From: Ramazzottius varieornatus
Taxonomy: Eukaryota > Tardigrada > Eutardigrada > Parachela > Ramazzottiidae
Length of the DNA stretch: 64,000 bases
Reading direction: 5' to 3'
NCBI GenBank assembly: GCA_001949185.1
Contig: BDGG01000005.1
Coordinates: forward strand, 1,601,249 to 1,665,248
Shown here: in pieces, positions 24,401 through 35,124 of the stretch
Layout: each line of letters opens with the position of its first letter
Numbering within the stretch: the stretch's first letter is position 1
Made by a program: the position numbers and the translations under genes
The notes under the pieces: model-generated
What the model saw: the letters and a program-made list of their open reading frames with translations, nothing else
Told to the model about the DNA's origin: nothing
Database searches by the model: none

Positions 24401-26721
24401 TCACCATCTTAGCCAGTACATTCCACTTCGAAGTCGGTTGTAGTCCGTCAAAGCTTCAATTGGACCTACAAAGAAAAAATTATAAATTGGTCCAGTGATC
24501 ACCGCTCACGAGTACAGGTTTAAAACGAGTACTTACCAACTCCAGCAACTGCTGGACAACGATCATAAATGTAACGAGTACAAGCAGTACGAACGATCTC
24601 CGAGTTGACAGACTGCAAAACGTGAGATAAATTAAAATTTTAGTAATTTTAAGAAATGAGACGTCAGCAAATGTCTTCACCCAAATAGCCTACCAAAGTG
24701 GCGCACGATCTCAGGGATATTAACCAAGATCGTGCGCGACTTGGGAAAGCGATTTGAGTGAATACATTTGTCGATATCCCCTGGTATTTGATTAGATGAA
24801 GCATGACTCGTCACAGAATTTCTGGATCGCTCTTACGTCAATGCGAGCTTCGAGTTCAGGGAAGGGAATCCTTCGACCATAGCATAGCATCTGTCTGCCG
24901 ATGTCTTCGCAGATAGGTGTAGTACCATCCAACTGCAGGAGCATGTTGGCCTTCAACAAGTTCTTGGCGCGTTCTACTTCGAACTCGGTGACACTGCTGC
25001 ATAGGCGCATCCACTCGTGTTGGAGATTGAAGATGAAGTCGTCAATGACCATACGATCGCAGACGAAGTAGACACCCCACAAACCAGTGTCGGTGTAGCA
25101 GGTGTTGAAGGACTGGAAGTTGTTGCAGAGCGACAGTTTAGCCACATTCTGACCCAGCTTGCTGGCCACGTTGACACCAGCACCGTGCGAACGATCCCAA
25201 CTTCCGATAATCTAGAAATAAACCCAGTACTATATTGAGGAAATTTGAAGAAGGAATGTAAAAAGACGCTCGGCAGACAAACTCGACAAAATTTTTTCCC
25301 CAGTGGCGCATACTCTCGGTGATATTGGCTGGAAGCGTGTGCCACTTGACAAAACGATCGTGTCGAGCTTGTAAGCTAAGGTCCAATATTCATCGACTTA
25401 CTGTATTAGCGATCATCAGCGGGATGTTGTCGGGATGCGTCCATCCGACACTCTCCACAGCGACGGCGATGTGAGCCAGTGGCATATCATCGTCGCGAAC
25501 TCGAATCTAAACCAGACTCGAACCTGCATTAAAGCTGACGGGAAGAGACTGCATGGGATGTTAAGGCGTGGAACATACCTCACTTCCGGTGAAGCGGCAA
25601 GGTTGAATCATGGGTACTTCACCAGGGTAAGTAACGCCAATCTTGCCGAAGTACTTCTCGGCAATCTTGCATAACTGGTCATGGTTTACTCCACCAGCTG
25701 CTGCCAAGACGATGCGGGGAGCTTTGTAGTGGCCTTCGATATACTGGACGATGTCTTTTCGGCTTATGGACCTGTAAAGAATCACCCACCGTAAAACTTC
25801 AGCTATGCTGATTCAGCTAGAACAGCTAAAAAGGAAGAGAAAACGAGCTTATGCCGCAAGTGGAAGGGATGTCGTACTTGATGTTCTCGGTCGGTCCAAG
25901 GATGGTTCGACCCAGCGGAGTGCCTTGATAGGCGGAAGCGTGGAGATGGTCGAAGACGACTTCCTGCAAGTTGGTCTCCACTTCCTGCATTTCACGCAAA
26001 ATAACTCCGCGTTCTCGTTCAATCTCTTCTTCACCAAAGTTGCTGTTCTGGATGATATCGGCTAGGATGTCCACCGACTGCTCCAAGTCCTTCGAGAAGC
26101 ACTTGGCGTAGTAGACAGTCTGTTCGCGAGATGTGTATGCATTCAGATGAGCGCCCATATTCTCCACTTCCAGCTCTACAACATTGAACCATCAGCTTCT
26201 TCGACCAGTTATCACAAATCTGTCTGCACGTAACTAACCCAGCTGTTCTTGGGAACGATTGCTAGTCCCCTTGAAAATCATATGCTCGAGAAAGTGGGCA
26301 ACTCCGTTGTTACGGTCATTCTCATATCGACTTCCAGCATCGATCCATAAACCAACCTACAAGCATCCCGCAATAAGCTACTTCTCGTTACGAGCAACCT
26401 CGTAGGTATCTGAAAGAATTCTTCTGAGTTCTTACCGTGCATGTAGGCAGTCCGGAATCTTCCGTGGCAATCCTGAAGCCATTCGATAAGGTGGATACAC
26501 GTGTTTCAGGGACATTGATGATGCTTTGCTTGTACGACACGGCTTGGTTCGTCTTCCATCTTCTAGCGACCTACCGAGACGATGCTTCCATTACGCACCG
26601 TACTCCATCAGACAAGTATGCTTCTGACTTGGGAGAAAGATCTGCATGGTAAGCTTACCGAAGGCTTCTTCAAGGTCTTGCGAAGGAGTGAGGAGGATAA
26701 TTTCACAAGATTAGATGCCAT
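24401..26721 (-). CDS. PMPCB: Mitochondrial processing peptidase beta subunit
   Basis: This M16 metallopeptidase subunit cuts targeting presequences from proteins imported into the matrix. Exon 1 (ATG at 26721) encodes [20 protein letters not shown], a basic, serine-rich mitochondrial presequence. Splicing to an acceptor ending CTCGGTAG keeps phase and gives [16 protein letters not shown], then [20 protein letters not shown]. The zinc-binding inverted motif appears in [14 protein letters not shown] (about 26285-26320), and the downstream metal-ligand helix in [20 protein letters not shown] (about 25990-26045). Later exons include [19 protein letters not shown], the glycine-rich region near 25200, [17 protein letters not shown] and the terminal [10 protein letters not shown]. 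Two introns carry family 1 hairpins. It is convergent with the kinase gene and head-to-head with SENP8. The gene appears complete. Confidence 0.95.
24661..24775. repeat. Family 1 hairpin copy c (PMPCB intron)
   Basis: AAGTGGCGCACGATCT pairs with AGATCGTGCGCGACTT. The outer arms GTCAGCAAATGTCTTCACCC and GAGTGAATACATTTGTCG also pair. It lies in the penultimate region of PMPCB, between exons near 24613 and 24839. Confidence 0.85.
25268..25376. repeat. Family 1 hairpin copy d (PMPCB intron)
   Basis: The left part is GCTCGGCAGACAAACTCGAC with CAGTGGCGCA, and the right part is GTGTGCCACTTG with TGTCGAGCTTG. It is the second copy inside the same gene, in another intron. Confidence 0.85.
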
Positions 26722-27242
26722 GGCCGACGAAGATTATGTAGTCCACTGTTACTTCCAGCCGCCACTGGCAGATATCCACGAGCTTCGACGATGTTCCTTG
26801 ATCTCAGTAGCACTGGGAGATAACAACTTCGGATGATGGGAACTGCCGTCTGTCAAGGAAACCTCAAACAGTGAGTTTTGTTGCTCCCGTCAGTCAAACC
26901 ACTTACGGTGTACTCGCACTGACTGCCAAACAGCACCGACCTGCATATTACGGCAGGATGAGAAACGCTGGCTGGCTGTAGGCAGCCAAGCGTCGCGACT
27001 GAATGTGCATCCAGTGCACGACAGGCGTGCGCCATGCAAGGACTACTAGGAGATTGCGGAAGGAGTAAAAAATTGGGCGTGATCGAAATCTCTGACGACG
27101 TGCGTCGACTTAGATTTAACTTGTGAACATCTGTGCTTCAGACGAGTCAGGTTTGAGACTGTCGGATTCTTCCCGATTTTCTGTGCACCAGAATCCAGTT
27201 TCCCGTTTTCCCCGTGATCCTCTGAAAACTACACTGCGCTCT
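26722..27242. promoter_or_regulatory. Shared upstream region of PMPCB and SENP8
   Basis: These 521 bases separate two start codons facing away from each other, so both promoters must lie here or in 5' UTR introns. No TATA box or known site stands out. A compact palindrome-like stretch occurs around 26990-27030. Bidirectional promoter function is inferred from layout. Confidence 0.4.
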
Positions 27243-28223
27243 ATGCGCAACATTGACGAAATGGCTAGTGCAAGAACGGCGTACGCGAACGAGATTGTCC
27301 TGAGCTTCTTTGACACGTTGATTTATCGTCGTGATCTGGATCTCCTTCGTGGAAAAAACTGGATCAACGATGTCCTCATCGGATATTATAACGAGTAATC
27401 TTCTGATTAATCAATGAAGGCGATCTACTTACAGTGCTCTCGTGGTGTCTTTTGTACAGGTACCTGGAGAAATTTGTCTATAACGATCACAGAAAGGACG
27501 TTGCGTTGATCCATCCGGACGTCGTATTTGCGTGTTCTTCCGTTGACCGTAAGAACTGCCACACGTTGCTTCCCATTACTTGAATTTCTGGATGAGCAAC
27601 TCTATCGTGCTTTTATAGCGATCGAAGTCATTGATATCACAAAAGACCTGGACCTGGCGGGGAAGAAGTTCGTCTTTATGCCCATAAATAACAATTCGGA
27701 CGTGGCGGAAGCCGGCGGAACTCACTGGTTAGAACCGCCAACTATCTAGAAGAGTATCGTTTTCCTTTGCAGCGTTTCTTTACCTTTCACTTTCAGGAGC
27801 CTACTCGTGTACCACAGGACGAACAATACCTACTATCACCTGGACTCTTGGAACGAGCATAACCGCCACCACGCCCATTTCACAGCTAACCAGATGGAGA
27901 AAGTCCTCAATGCTCCTGAAAGACCCAACTTTGAAAGCATCGAAGTGCCCCCTCAACACAACGGTAAACCAGGTGCTTTTTGTTGAATATTTAATAAACT
28001 CTTCTGGGGAAGTTGAGTCGTTTTGCAAGTGGAGAGCTGGTCCACAGCTACCGTCGTTTTAGGTTACGATTGCGGGATGTACGTGATGTGCTTCTCGGAA
28101 CTTCTTTGCCATCAGTACTTGTCAAACTCAAAAGTGGACTTATCCTCAGTTACGCCGGAATTTGTTGCAGAGAAGAGGCAAAAGATTTACGACCAGATAT
28201 TACACTTACGGGAAATAATGTGA
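27243..28223 (+). CDS. SENP8: NEDD8-specific cysteine protease (SENP8/DEN1)
   Basis: SENP8 is a C48 (Ulp1-type) protease that matures NEDD8 and removes it from substrates. I take the first in-frame ATG at 27243 (MRNIDEMASARTAYANEIVL); a second at 27261 is possible. Five exons join in phase. They read FFDTLIYRRDLDLLRGKNWI, then YLEKFVYNDHRKDVALIHPD, then PIEVIDITKDLDLAGKKFVF with FMPINNNSDVAEAGGTHW. The catalytic His is in GTHWSLLVYH, with THW split by an intron. The Asp is in YYHLDSWNEHN, the Gln in PPQHNG and the nucleophile Cys in YDCGMYVMCF. The pattern INNNS...GTHWSLLVY is specific to the DEN1 branch rather than SUMO proteases. The stop follows ILHLREIM. The gene ends tail-to-tail with NPEPL1. 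Confidence 0.93.
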
Positions 28224-28447
28224 TGAATAAGGCCAAGACTTTCTTCCTGCGCAGCATCTACTGCATAATGACTTTTTATGGTTACTCAGTGCGCCGTCGA
28301 CAGTCTTGAGTTTGTTTAAAAAGAAATTCGTAGTCACTGGGTTGGAAAATAACTTGGAACGAATTCTACTTATTAAAGTTGTGTATAGCTGTACGGTAAA
28401 AGGAAGGGAAAGGAATTGTAGTCTAGAGCAAAGCTTTGTCTAAACTC

Positions 28448-31240
28448 TCAAGCTTCGTTACTAGTATCGTTGATACCAGCTTCCCGGGTCAAGGGTGCAC
28501 TGTACTCGGGTGTAGATCGACAAACCATCTTGTCCGTGTACTCCGCAATCCTGGGAAGACCTCGAAGAAGCGGGTTCAACGAGCAGTGCGCGAAGAGCCC
28601 GACCAGCAGCGCAACTCCATATCCGGTAGCTCTCTCCCCCTACGATTATAAAACGAAAACATTTAAAAATATCAACCTTGCAAATTATATTTGGGACCTC
28701 GGCAGACGAAATCGACAAGATGGGTCTTTCAAGTGGCGCACGCTTTCAGTTAACAGCACTGAAGACGCATGTTTCTGGACATGCGACATGCGCTACTTTG
28801 AAAAATGCCCTTGCGGAGTACGTTTGTCGAGCTCCGTTCCATGCAGGAGCAATGTTAGAACTTACGACGTGGACCGGCGAAGCAATGTCGATGTGCAGCC
28901 AAACACCAGGCCAGTCGAAACCCAAATGACTCATGATGAAGAGTCCAGCACAAGAAGCCGTCGCGTTGTCCCGGTTCGCCACCGAGTTCTTCATATCCGC
29001 CACCGAGCTTTTGAACTCGGTGAAATGCATTTCTGGGCAGTAGACCATCGGGTATGTCAAGTCGCCCTGCACGAACAGCAAACTTGGTGAGTGTAACGGA
29101 ATTTCAAAAGAAGGAAAAGATCTTACCGTCATTTTTCCCATCCAATACGCCAAAGACTCCCATCGTTCGTTATTCGTCATGATCCCAGCGTGATACCGAC
29201 CAGTACTCATACCCTGTGCACCAGTCAAAGTAGCCATATCGACGATGATGTCGCATTTCAAGTCTTTCTGGGCAAAGGCAACCTGCAAATAATTTACACA
29301 AAAACAGTCAGAACAATTGGGATCTCGGCAAACAAACTAGAAGACTGATTTCTCAAGTGAAGCACGCCGTGATCACTGTTAGCTGAAAACGTGCAACACT
29401 TGAATAAAATCTTGTCGAGCTTTTTTGCCTATGTTCTAATTCGAGAAAAAATGTCAAAAAATAGAAAAGTAAATTCACCCCATCGCAAAGAACCAAGCGT
29501 CCTTCGGCATCCGTGTTGTTGATTTCGATGCTCTTTCCCGAGTAACTATACACGATATCGTCAGGCCGGCACGCGACCGAACTAACGCTATTCTCGGCGA
29601 GACACAGCACAGCGTGGAGTTCTTGATCGAAGCCAGCTCGGACGGCAGACTGGAATGCACCAAGCACAGCCGCTGCTCCGCCGCAGTCGCGCTTCATTCC
29701 ACACATGACATTCTTGGGTGTCTTGATGCACAGGCCACCAGTGTCGAACACGATACCTTTGCCCACCCAGGCAATCTTCTTCATATTCTTGGCAGCGGGA
29801 TCTTTTGGCCTGTGGGAAAGAACCACGAGGTAGGGAGGCTCTGGCCCGGCCATTCCGACAGCCCACAGAGCGCCGAAACCTCGATCGCGAAGTTCTTCCC
29901 CTTTGATGATCAGGATTTCTGCTCCGACCAATTCCGCAACCTTTTTCGCTTCCTGAAATTTAATGAGCGTAATTTCGTACTGCAGAGCGGATGAATTCAC
30001 TTCGACAGGATGAACGTGTTGTCGTAAAACAGTTCACGCACCTACATACTTCCGCCTTATATTCAGTACTGTACACAGAGCACTGTGAGCATGTCCACGA
30101 AGCAGTTCATTCCATCGAACTGCCTGACCAGGCAAAACACTTCTTTGTGCAAAATATCCTGCATTTATTATTGTTCCTATCTTTAGTTACGTCTTTAGAT
30201 GCTCCTCGAAGTTTGTTCGTACTTGCCTGGACGAAAGCGGTGGTGTGCATGATGTTGCACGGCATGTCGACGATCCTAGCAGCTAGGCGGATGCTTTCGG
30301 CGATGGACGAAATGACTTCGAGAGACTGGTCCGAGACGGCCAGGTCCACGGCGATGGTTTCTCGAGCAGCTGCGTTGGGCGCGACGAGGAACTCAACCAC
30401 GACTCGGTTCTCCTTCGACTCGTTGCGGAGGTCCTTGTCAGGCGTGGTTGACAGGAGCTCATCGCTATCACGAACAGCTTTTACGGCGAACACCGAGCTG
30501 GTCTTGGCGGAGTACAGTGGGAAGCATCGAGCTACGGCACTACCCAAGCTAAGAACATCTTGCGGATAACACACGATCTGAAAACGAAGCTTGAAATCAA
30601 AATCAGAAAACTCAGGTATGGATGTTTAACGTAATAACAGACGTTCAACGTATGACATCACAGCGCCGAACGCTTATCCACGTGATAAAGCTAATTAAAA
30701 GCAGAACCACTGTGATGTCATGCTTCAGCGGAATGAAAAATACATCGTAGAACATTCTCAAAGTATGCAGCAGGATCTTACCACAATGTGACGCTCGTTC
30801 GCGTCTCCACTAGGAGGGCATGGAGGATCCCAGCTTTTCAGCACGTTGTACAAAGCATGAGGCTGCGACGGCGAGTTATGGCGAGAGCACTTGGTGGGAA
30901 GTGCAGCCACGCCAGCCACGTTGAGATGCAAAGGAATAAAGTCAGCTGTAGTTCCTAGAGCATCAAACAATCCTTTCATAAACTTCTTCGCCAATCGCCC
31001 AACACTGCCTGTCTAACGCCACAAACAACAGGACTGTTGGTCAGCCAGCTTACCCGGATTCAGTCGCGCGACGGCGTCTTTGAACAGTTCTGGTGAGATG
31101 ACATTGCCAAACTTCGCCTTCAAGTTATCGGGCGTAACGAAGTTTCTCAGTAGCTGCAGATGTCCAATGATTAGGCAAGGTGTCTGGGGCAAGCTGGACT
31201 GCGAAGTCCCAGAGGAATAGTGAAGCGTATGCACAACCAT
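28448..31240 (-). CDS. NPEPL1: M17 leucyl-aminopeptidase-like protein NPEPL1
   Basis: This is a two-metal M17 aminopeptidase that trims N-terminal residues from peptides. The start at 31240 (MVVHTLHYSSGTSQSSLPQT) aligns with the known NPEPL1 N-terminus, followed by CLIIGHLQLLRNFVTPDNLK. Middle exons include VRLAARIVD-like ESIRLAARIVDMPCNIMHTT and RDRGFGALWAVGMAGPEPPY. The catalytic region is intact: VGKGIVFDTGGLCIK with the metal-binding Lys and Asp, MKRDCGGAAAVLGAF, and the family signature NTDAEGRLVL. The last exons give DMATLTGAQGMSTGRYHAGI, FDWPGVWLHIDIASPVH and GERATGYGVALLVGLFAHC, ending at 28448. Two introns hold family 1 hairpins. An inverted 76-bp copy of the first-exon region lies just upstream. 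Confidence 0.93.
28698..28834. repeat. Family 1 hairpin copy e (NPEPL1 intron)
   Basis: CTCGGCAGACGAAATCGACAAG leads to CAAGTGGCGCACGCTTTCAG. The right arm is CATGCGCTACTTTG followed by TTTGTCGAGCTCC. A 30-base inner extension (GCATGTTTCTGGACATGC) forms an extra small hairpin in the loop. Confidence 0.82.
29324..29429. repeat. Family 1 hairpin copy f (NPEPL1 intron)
   Basis: The left arm is CTCGGCAAACAAACTAGAAGA with CAAGTGAAGCACG, and the right arm is CGTGCAACACTTG with ATCTTGTCGAGC. It has more mismatches than other copies, so it is probably older. Confidence 0.75.
30652..30721. repeat. Short inverted repeat ATGACATCACAG
   Basis: A perfect 12-bp pair at 30652-30663 and 30710-30721 encloses a 46-base loop, inside an NPEPL1 intron. 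It may be a tiny hairpin element or chance. Confidence 0.55.
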
Positions 31241-31695
31241 CTTCACCTTGTCGAGGTCGAAGCTAGCGTTTCCTCCTGCAGGACCAATTCACCTGAAACT
31301 TAGACGACCCACTCGGTAGGTACTCAGCAGCAACGAGACAATTACCTCCTTCAACAGTGCAGTTCGTTCCAAACCATCGGAGATTAGAGTGACTTCTTAT
31401 CGGGCGAACGCTGGTTCGAGAGATACGAAGAAGTCGGTAGAAAATCATCAAGATTTTTCCCTATCAGAAAATGGGCTGGGCATTTGCAAGTGGGCAACCG
31501 GCGCAGAGCCATGCGCCCATTCCACGGTTTGCACCAGCCGCTGGGCACTTTCCGCTCTATCCAGTTCCGGGCTATCCACAGTATTCTTCCCGCCGTCATT
31601 CCTTCAAATTTCATTTCGGTCAGGTAAGTTGGTCCTGCAGGAGGAAACGCTAGTTTCGACCTCGATAAGGAGAAGGTGGTTGTGCATACGCTTCA
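31221..31695. repeat. 76-bp inverted duplication at the NPEPL1 5' end
   Basis: Bases 31620-31695 on the + strand match the reverse complement of 31221-31296 with about six differences in 76. The NPEPL1 side holds the acceptor-like TCCTGCAG and the start codon. In the copy the start ATG reads GTG, and two other changes would be synonymous in the NPEPL1 frame. The 320 bases between the arms show no recognised protein. Confidence 0.85.
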
Positions 31696-32060
31696 AACCG
31701 CCGAACAGCAGAAGCGTACTTGAGCCAGAAGCGAAAGCAAATCGAGAAACTATCCTTTGGGAGTATTCCGCAACAAAAGAGCGCTTTAATCAAGAACACC
31801 ATTCTCAGATCTCGAAATTCAGCACAGAAGAAAGAAATTCCGAGGAACGAAACGACAGGTTTGACACTACAGTGTGAACCCGGGGTAGACATACCGAAGA
31901 GTAAGATCTGAGAATTCAAGAGCTAGATAACGGAGATTCAACAGAGGTAGACAGAAAGGAGGTCCGCAACAACAATTCCAAACTTAAGAAAATTCCAGTA
32001 AATTTAGACTAATCAGATAGATAGTTAACCAACAACAAGAAAGCTCGCCAACGGTCTTTT
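31696..32060. other. Spacer with unassigned open frame
   Basis: On the + strand an open frame from about 31680 to 31911 is lysine- and serine-rich (KRKQIEKLSFGSIPQQKSAL). It has no recognised family and no clear start. A preceding + strand frame (31471-31653) is proline-rich. These may be a fragment tied to the inverted duplication. Nothing firmer can be said. Confidence 0.3.
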
Positions 32061-34418
32061 CTAACGAGCTTTCGCGAAGAAACGACGAGTCAGGTGTCCG
32101 CGTTCGTCGACGGCGACGTTGTCCAAGAGCAGCTGTTCCGGATGGTCGCGATGGTTCTTGTAAGCCACAATAACCATGATGCAGCCCGCCACAAAGACGA
32201 AGCATCCTCCAAGCACCAGCATGTGTTCAGGTTTTATGCCGTCGCCAGCACTGGCCCCCTCTACAAACACAGAAAATGGCATGATTAGTTTGTCTTCTCA
32301 TCAAACGAAGTATTCGTCTTATTACCGAAGACGGCCCGCAGAATGAGTCCGCCAATCAGGGCTCCAATGCCTTGAATGAATCCAGTGAATCCCAGAGCCG
32401 AGACCAGGCTACCGTATCCTGCGACGTGTCCGATAGTCGGGACGAAGAAGCACTGCTAAAAATAACGAATCGAGTTAGAACGATCTGGGAGGGCGATAGA
32501 CGATTTCGGGATGATATCATCTGACGTGGCGCAGTTTTCGTTGTCATTGACCAGATACATGCGCCACTTCAGCTAACAATATCATCCCGAGACTGTTTGT
32601 CATCATTGTCGGCCTCCAATCTCATGGCGTATTTGCCTGGGATTAAATGAACTCACCAAGAATCCTTGCATCAAGCCAGCACCAGTCGCCAAAGTCAAAA
32701 AGCCTTCCCGAGTGTTACCCAAGACCATGAAGAGCTGGAAGACGCCCAGGAGGATGGTAGCACCAGCGTACATACCCACCGGCTCGACGAAGAGCTCGAA
32801 GGCCACGGCAATCAGCTGACCAGCCAAGATGGCGAAGCCAAGAGCATTCAGAGTATTTCGAGCGTTGCCGTTCTCGTCGAAGAAGACAGTTCGGGACCCA
32901 TTCACCGTTGTCGTAGCCACTGTGGTGGCGGTGGTGATGGTGCTGTTGTCGGCGCTCTTGTGGACAGTGTTCACGACTTGATCCGTACCACTCGTCTGCA
33001 AATAAGTAAATATAATTGGAGAGATGATAAACAACGAGGAGTAGCTCACGTGGATGTAGTTGGCAGCCAAGACTATCATCATGACACCCCAGCTCATTAG
33101 TAGCAGGTGCAAGAGGAAGGCCACGAAGTTGGCAATGCCTAGGATGTTGATGCCAAAGAGTCCCCAGGAGCTGCTCTTGAAGCCTCCCAAGCCGACGTTG
33201 GAACGAGGCTTGAACACAATAGCGGCCACGATCAAGTTGAGGAGGAGACCGGCGTTCAGGACTTGCTTGTTTCCAAATGCTTGACTGAACGCTGCCCCGC
33301 TGTGTGAGTAGGGTACTGGAACACAAGGAAGAGGGTTTCTAAGATGTCGGAAACAAGGATACAAGTTTTTAGATGGGGAAGATGGGCACAGTCAGTCTGA
33401 TGAGTCACAATCCCGCCGCATGGTGAAACTGGCAGTTCAAGCCACGCAGACGAGTACATTTGAACACTAACTGACTGAAACAGCCACATTACTGCCAAAG
33501 ACAATATGACTGTAAAGTCCAACAAGCAAATCAGCATCAACACAGTCATAAGTTACCGATTACTTCGTTAATCGTGCTTGACAAGTGATCGTAAATTCCG
33601 TTATTTCCTCTCGTTCCAAGGATACGAGAACAACTTTACAAAAAAATACCTTCTTCAAATTTACAGTAGTAAGCTTTGAACTCACCGTAGAAGTCAGGCA
33701 GGCCTTTGTAGAAGAGTGGTCCTAGAACTTCACCGAAACCGCAGCCAACGGTCACAATGACGGCTGCCACCCCGAGGTAGCGGCGGAAGTAGTCGAGTAA
33801 CACCGCGTAGCAGCAGATGAAGGCGATACCGAGACCCATACCTGCAAAGCAATTCAGATCACAGGTACAGATTGGAACGAAAGAAAACTGGAGAGGACAA
33901 TATTCGCACCAAGCAGAATGCCACAAAAGACTGCCACCGATTTGTCGTCGATGGCATGCAGGGCGATGAGACAAGCTGCCACCGACAGAACAGCAGAAAC
34001 CAGCATGGAATACATGGTCTTGATCCAACGGATGAGGAAGGCGGCAAAGGGACCTAAAAGGGGCTTAAGCGGTGAGACGGGAACAAGGATACTGGTACGA
34101 GCGAAGGAAGGTGATTCGCTTACCGACGAGAAACATGAATGATCGGGCATAGTCAAACATGTACTTCTCGTTCTCATTCAACCCGGCACGCGTCCACTCC
34201 TCCAGCAGGGTTCCCCGGACAGCGAAGATCAGCATTTGAACCAGAAAGGCCGTCAGAACGACCAACCAAGCTTTCGTGCCACGATCATAGTGACGACGGT
34301 CGGCAGCTCCATTCCCGGCGGTGGCGCCCATCCCTCGATCCACAGCGATGGAGTTCTCGTTCTGGATTCCTACGGGACTACTGGTGGTCGTCGTGGTACG
34401 GGTGGTAGAGTACCTCAT
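32061..34418 (-). CDS. Major facilitator superfamily transporter, monocarboxylate-transporter-like
   Basis: This is a multi-pass membrane carrier. The start at 34418 gives a Ser/Thr-rich cytoplasmic leader (MRYSTTRTTTTTSS). Exons then supply hydrophobic helices in order: AWLVVLTAFLVQMLIFAVRG, MYSMLVSAVLSVAACLIAL, GLGIAFICCYAVLLDYFRRY, GVAAVIVTVGCGFGEVLG, LNAGLLLNLIVAAIVF, then ANFVAFLLHLLLMSWGVMMI. A hydrophilic loop with Thr/Asn-rich sequence follows (about 32870-33010), then further helices ending MLVLGGCFVFVAGCIMVIVA. The tail ends HLTRRFFAKAR at 32061. The pattern of a helix ending YFRRYLGVAA followed by a glycine-rich helix resembles the SLC16 group. The SLC16 signature D-G-G/S-W/F-G/A-W is not seen, so the substrate is unknown. 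Confidence 0.75.
32507..32589. repeat. Family 1 hairpin copy g (MFS transporter intron)
   Basis: CGGGATGATATCATCTGACGTGGCGCA pairs with TGCGCCACTTCAG and ATATCATCCCG. The GTGGCGCA core is kept but the outer arms differ from other copies. Confidence 0.78.
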
Positions 34419-35124
34419 CGTGGAGTATTGCAGCTGAAACGAGAAGATATCACACGGTCGTTCGAGGATGATTCTTCGCGAACGATGAGAAAAGAGATCT
34501 TCCAGAAATCCAGATTTCGCAACTCCGATCGACTCTCGAACCTCGATTTTCCCAACGCTGGCGGGCGGGTCTTGGTGGTCAAGGCAGTGTCACAAACCCT
34601 GGCTTTCGATCAAACCCAGTGCTGAGCCTGAGCCGTGCCGAGCAAGCCTTTCGAGGTTCGCCCTTGGAATTATGCTGAACTGACTGAACGTTTCAGGCTT
34701 GGCAGCGATGTGATGCTATTGGGGAGATTCAATGTTCGTCGGCCCTGAAAAGTCTACCCTGACGGGGGTAGTCTCATAATAACAGGCGGCAACCAATGAA
34801 ATTTCGATGGAATTCTCCCAAAGTCGGACAATACCATGAAAACGTTCCTCACCGATCAAGCTTCCCCGTACTGGAACGATCTTTCTTGAATATAAAAGCT
34901 CTATAACGTTTGCAGCAAAAGAGCACAGTAAGATTTCAAAGGAAAAACTACAGCAGAGGATCGAAGAAGACCACTTGAATAAGGACATGAAGGAGTAGAA
35001 GGACCACAATTACGACCTTAAGTCATAAGTGGCATTAAGTGCCTCAAAACGAGATGAAGCTAGCGAGTCAGAAATGCAGTCTTTTATCTGTACACCAATG
35101 GCGTCGTTCGGACTTTTTCCCCGT
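34419..35124. other. Intergenic, upstream of the MFS gene and downstream of the phosphatase gene
   Basis: No protein family is recognised. The MFS promoter is expected in the part adjoining 34418. The strings TATAAA (about 34893) and GAATATAAAAG are present but lie far from the start codon, so their role is uncertain. Confidence 0.35.

Noticed and set aside
26853-27035. Minus-strand frame in the PMPCB-SENP8 spacer
   Set aside because: PMPCB has a convincing first exon with a mitochondrial presequence at 26721, so this frame is not needed and shows no family resemblance.
28746-28929. Frame crossing the NPEPL1 intron hairpin (28678-28929 +)
   Set aside because: It runs through the family 1 hairpin and antisense to a conserved exon, so it is a chance frame.
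33060-33326. Long frames opposite the MFS exons
   Set aside because: They are shadows of the hydrophobic exon on the minus strand, which has clear membrane helices.
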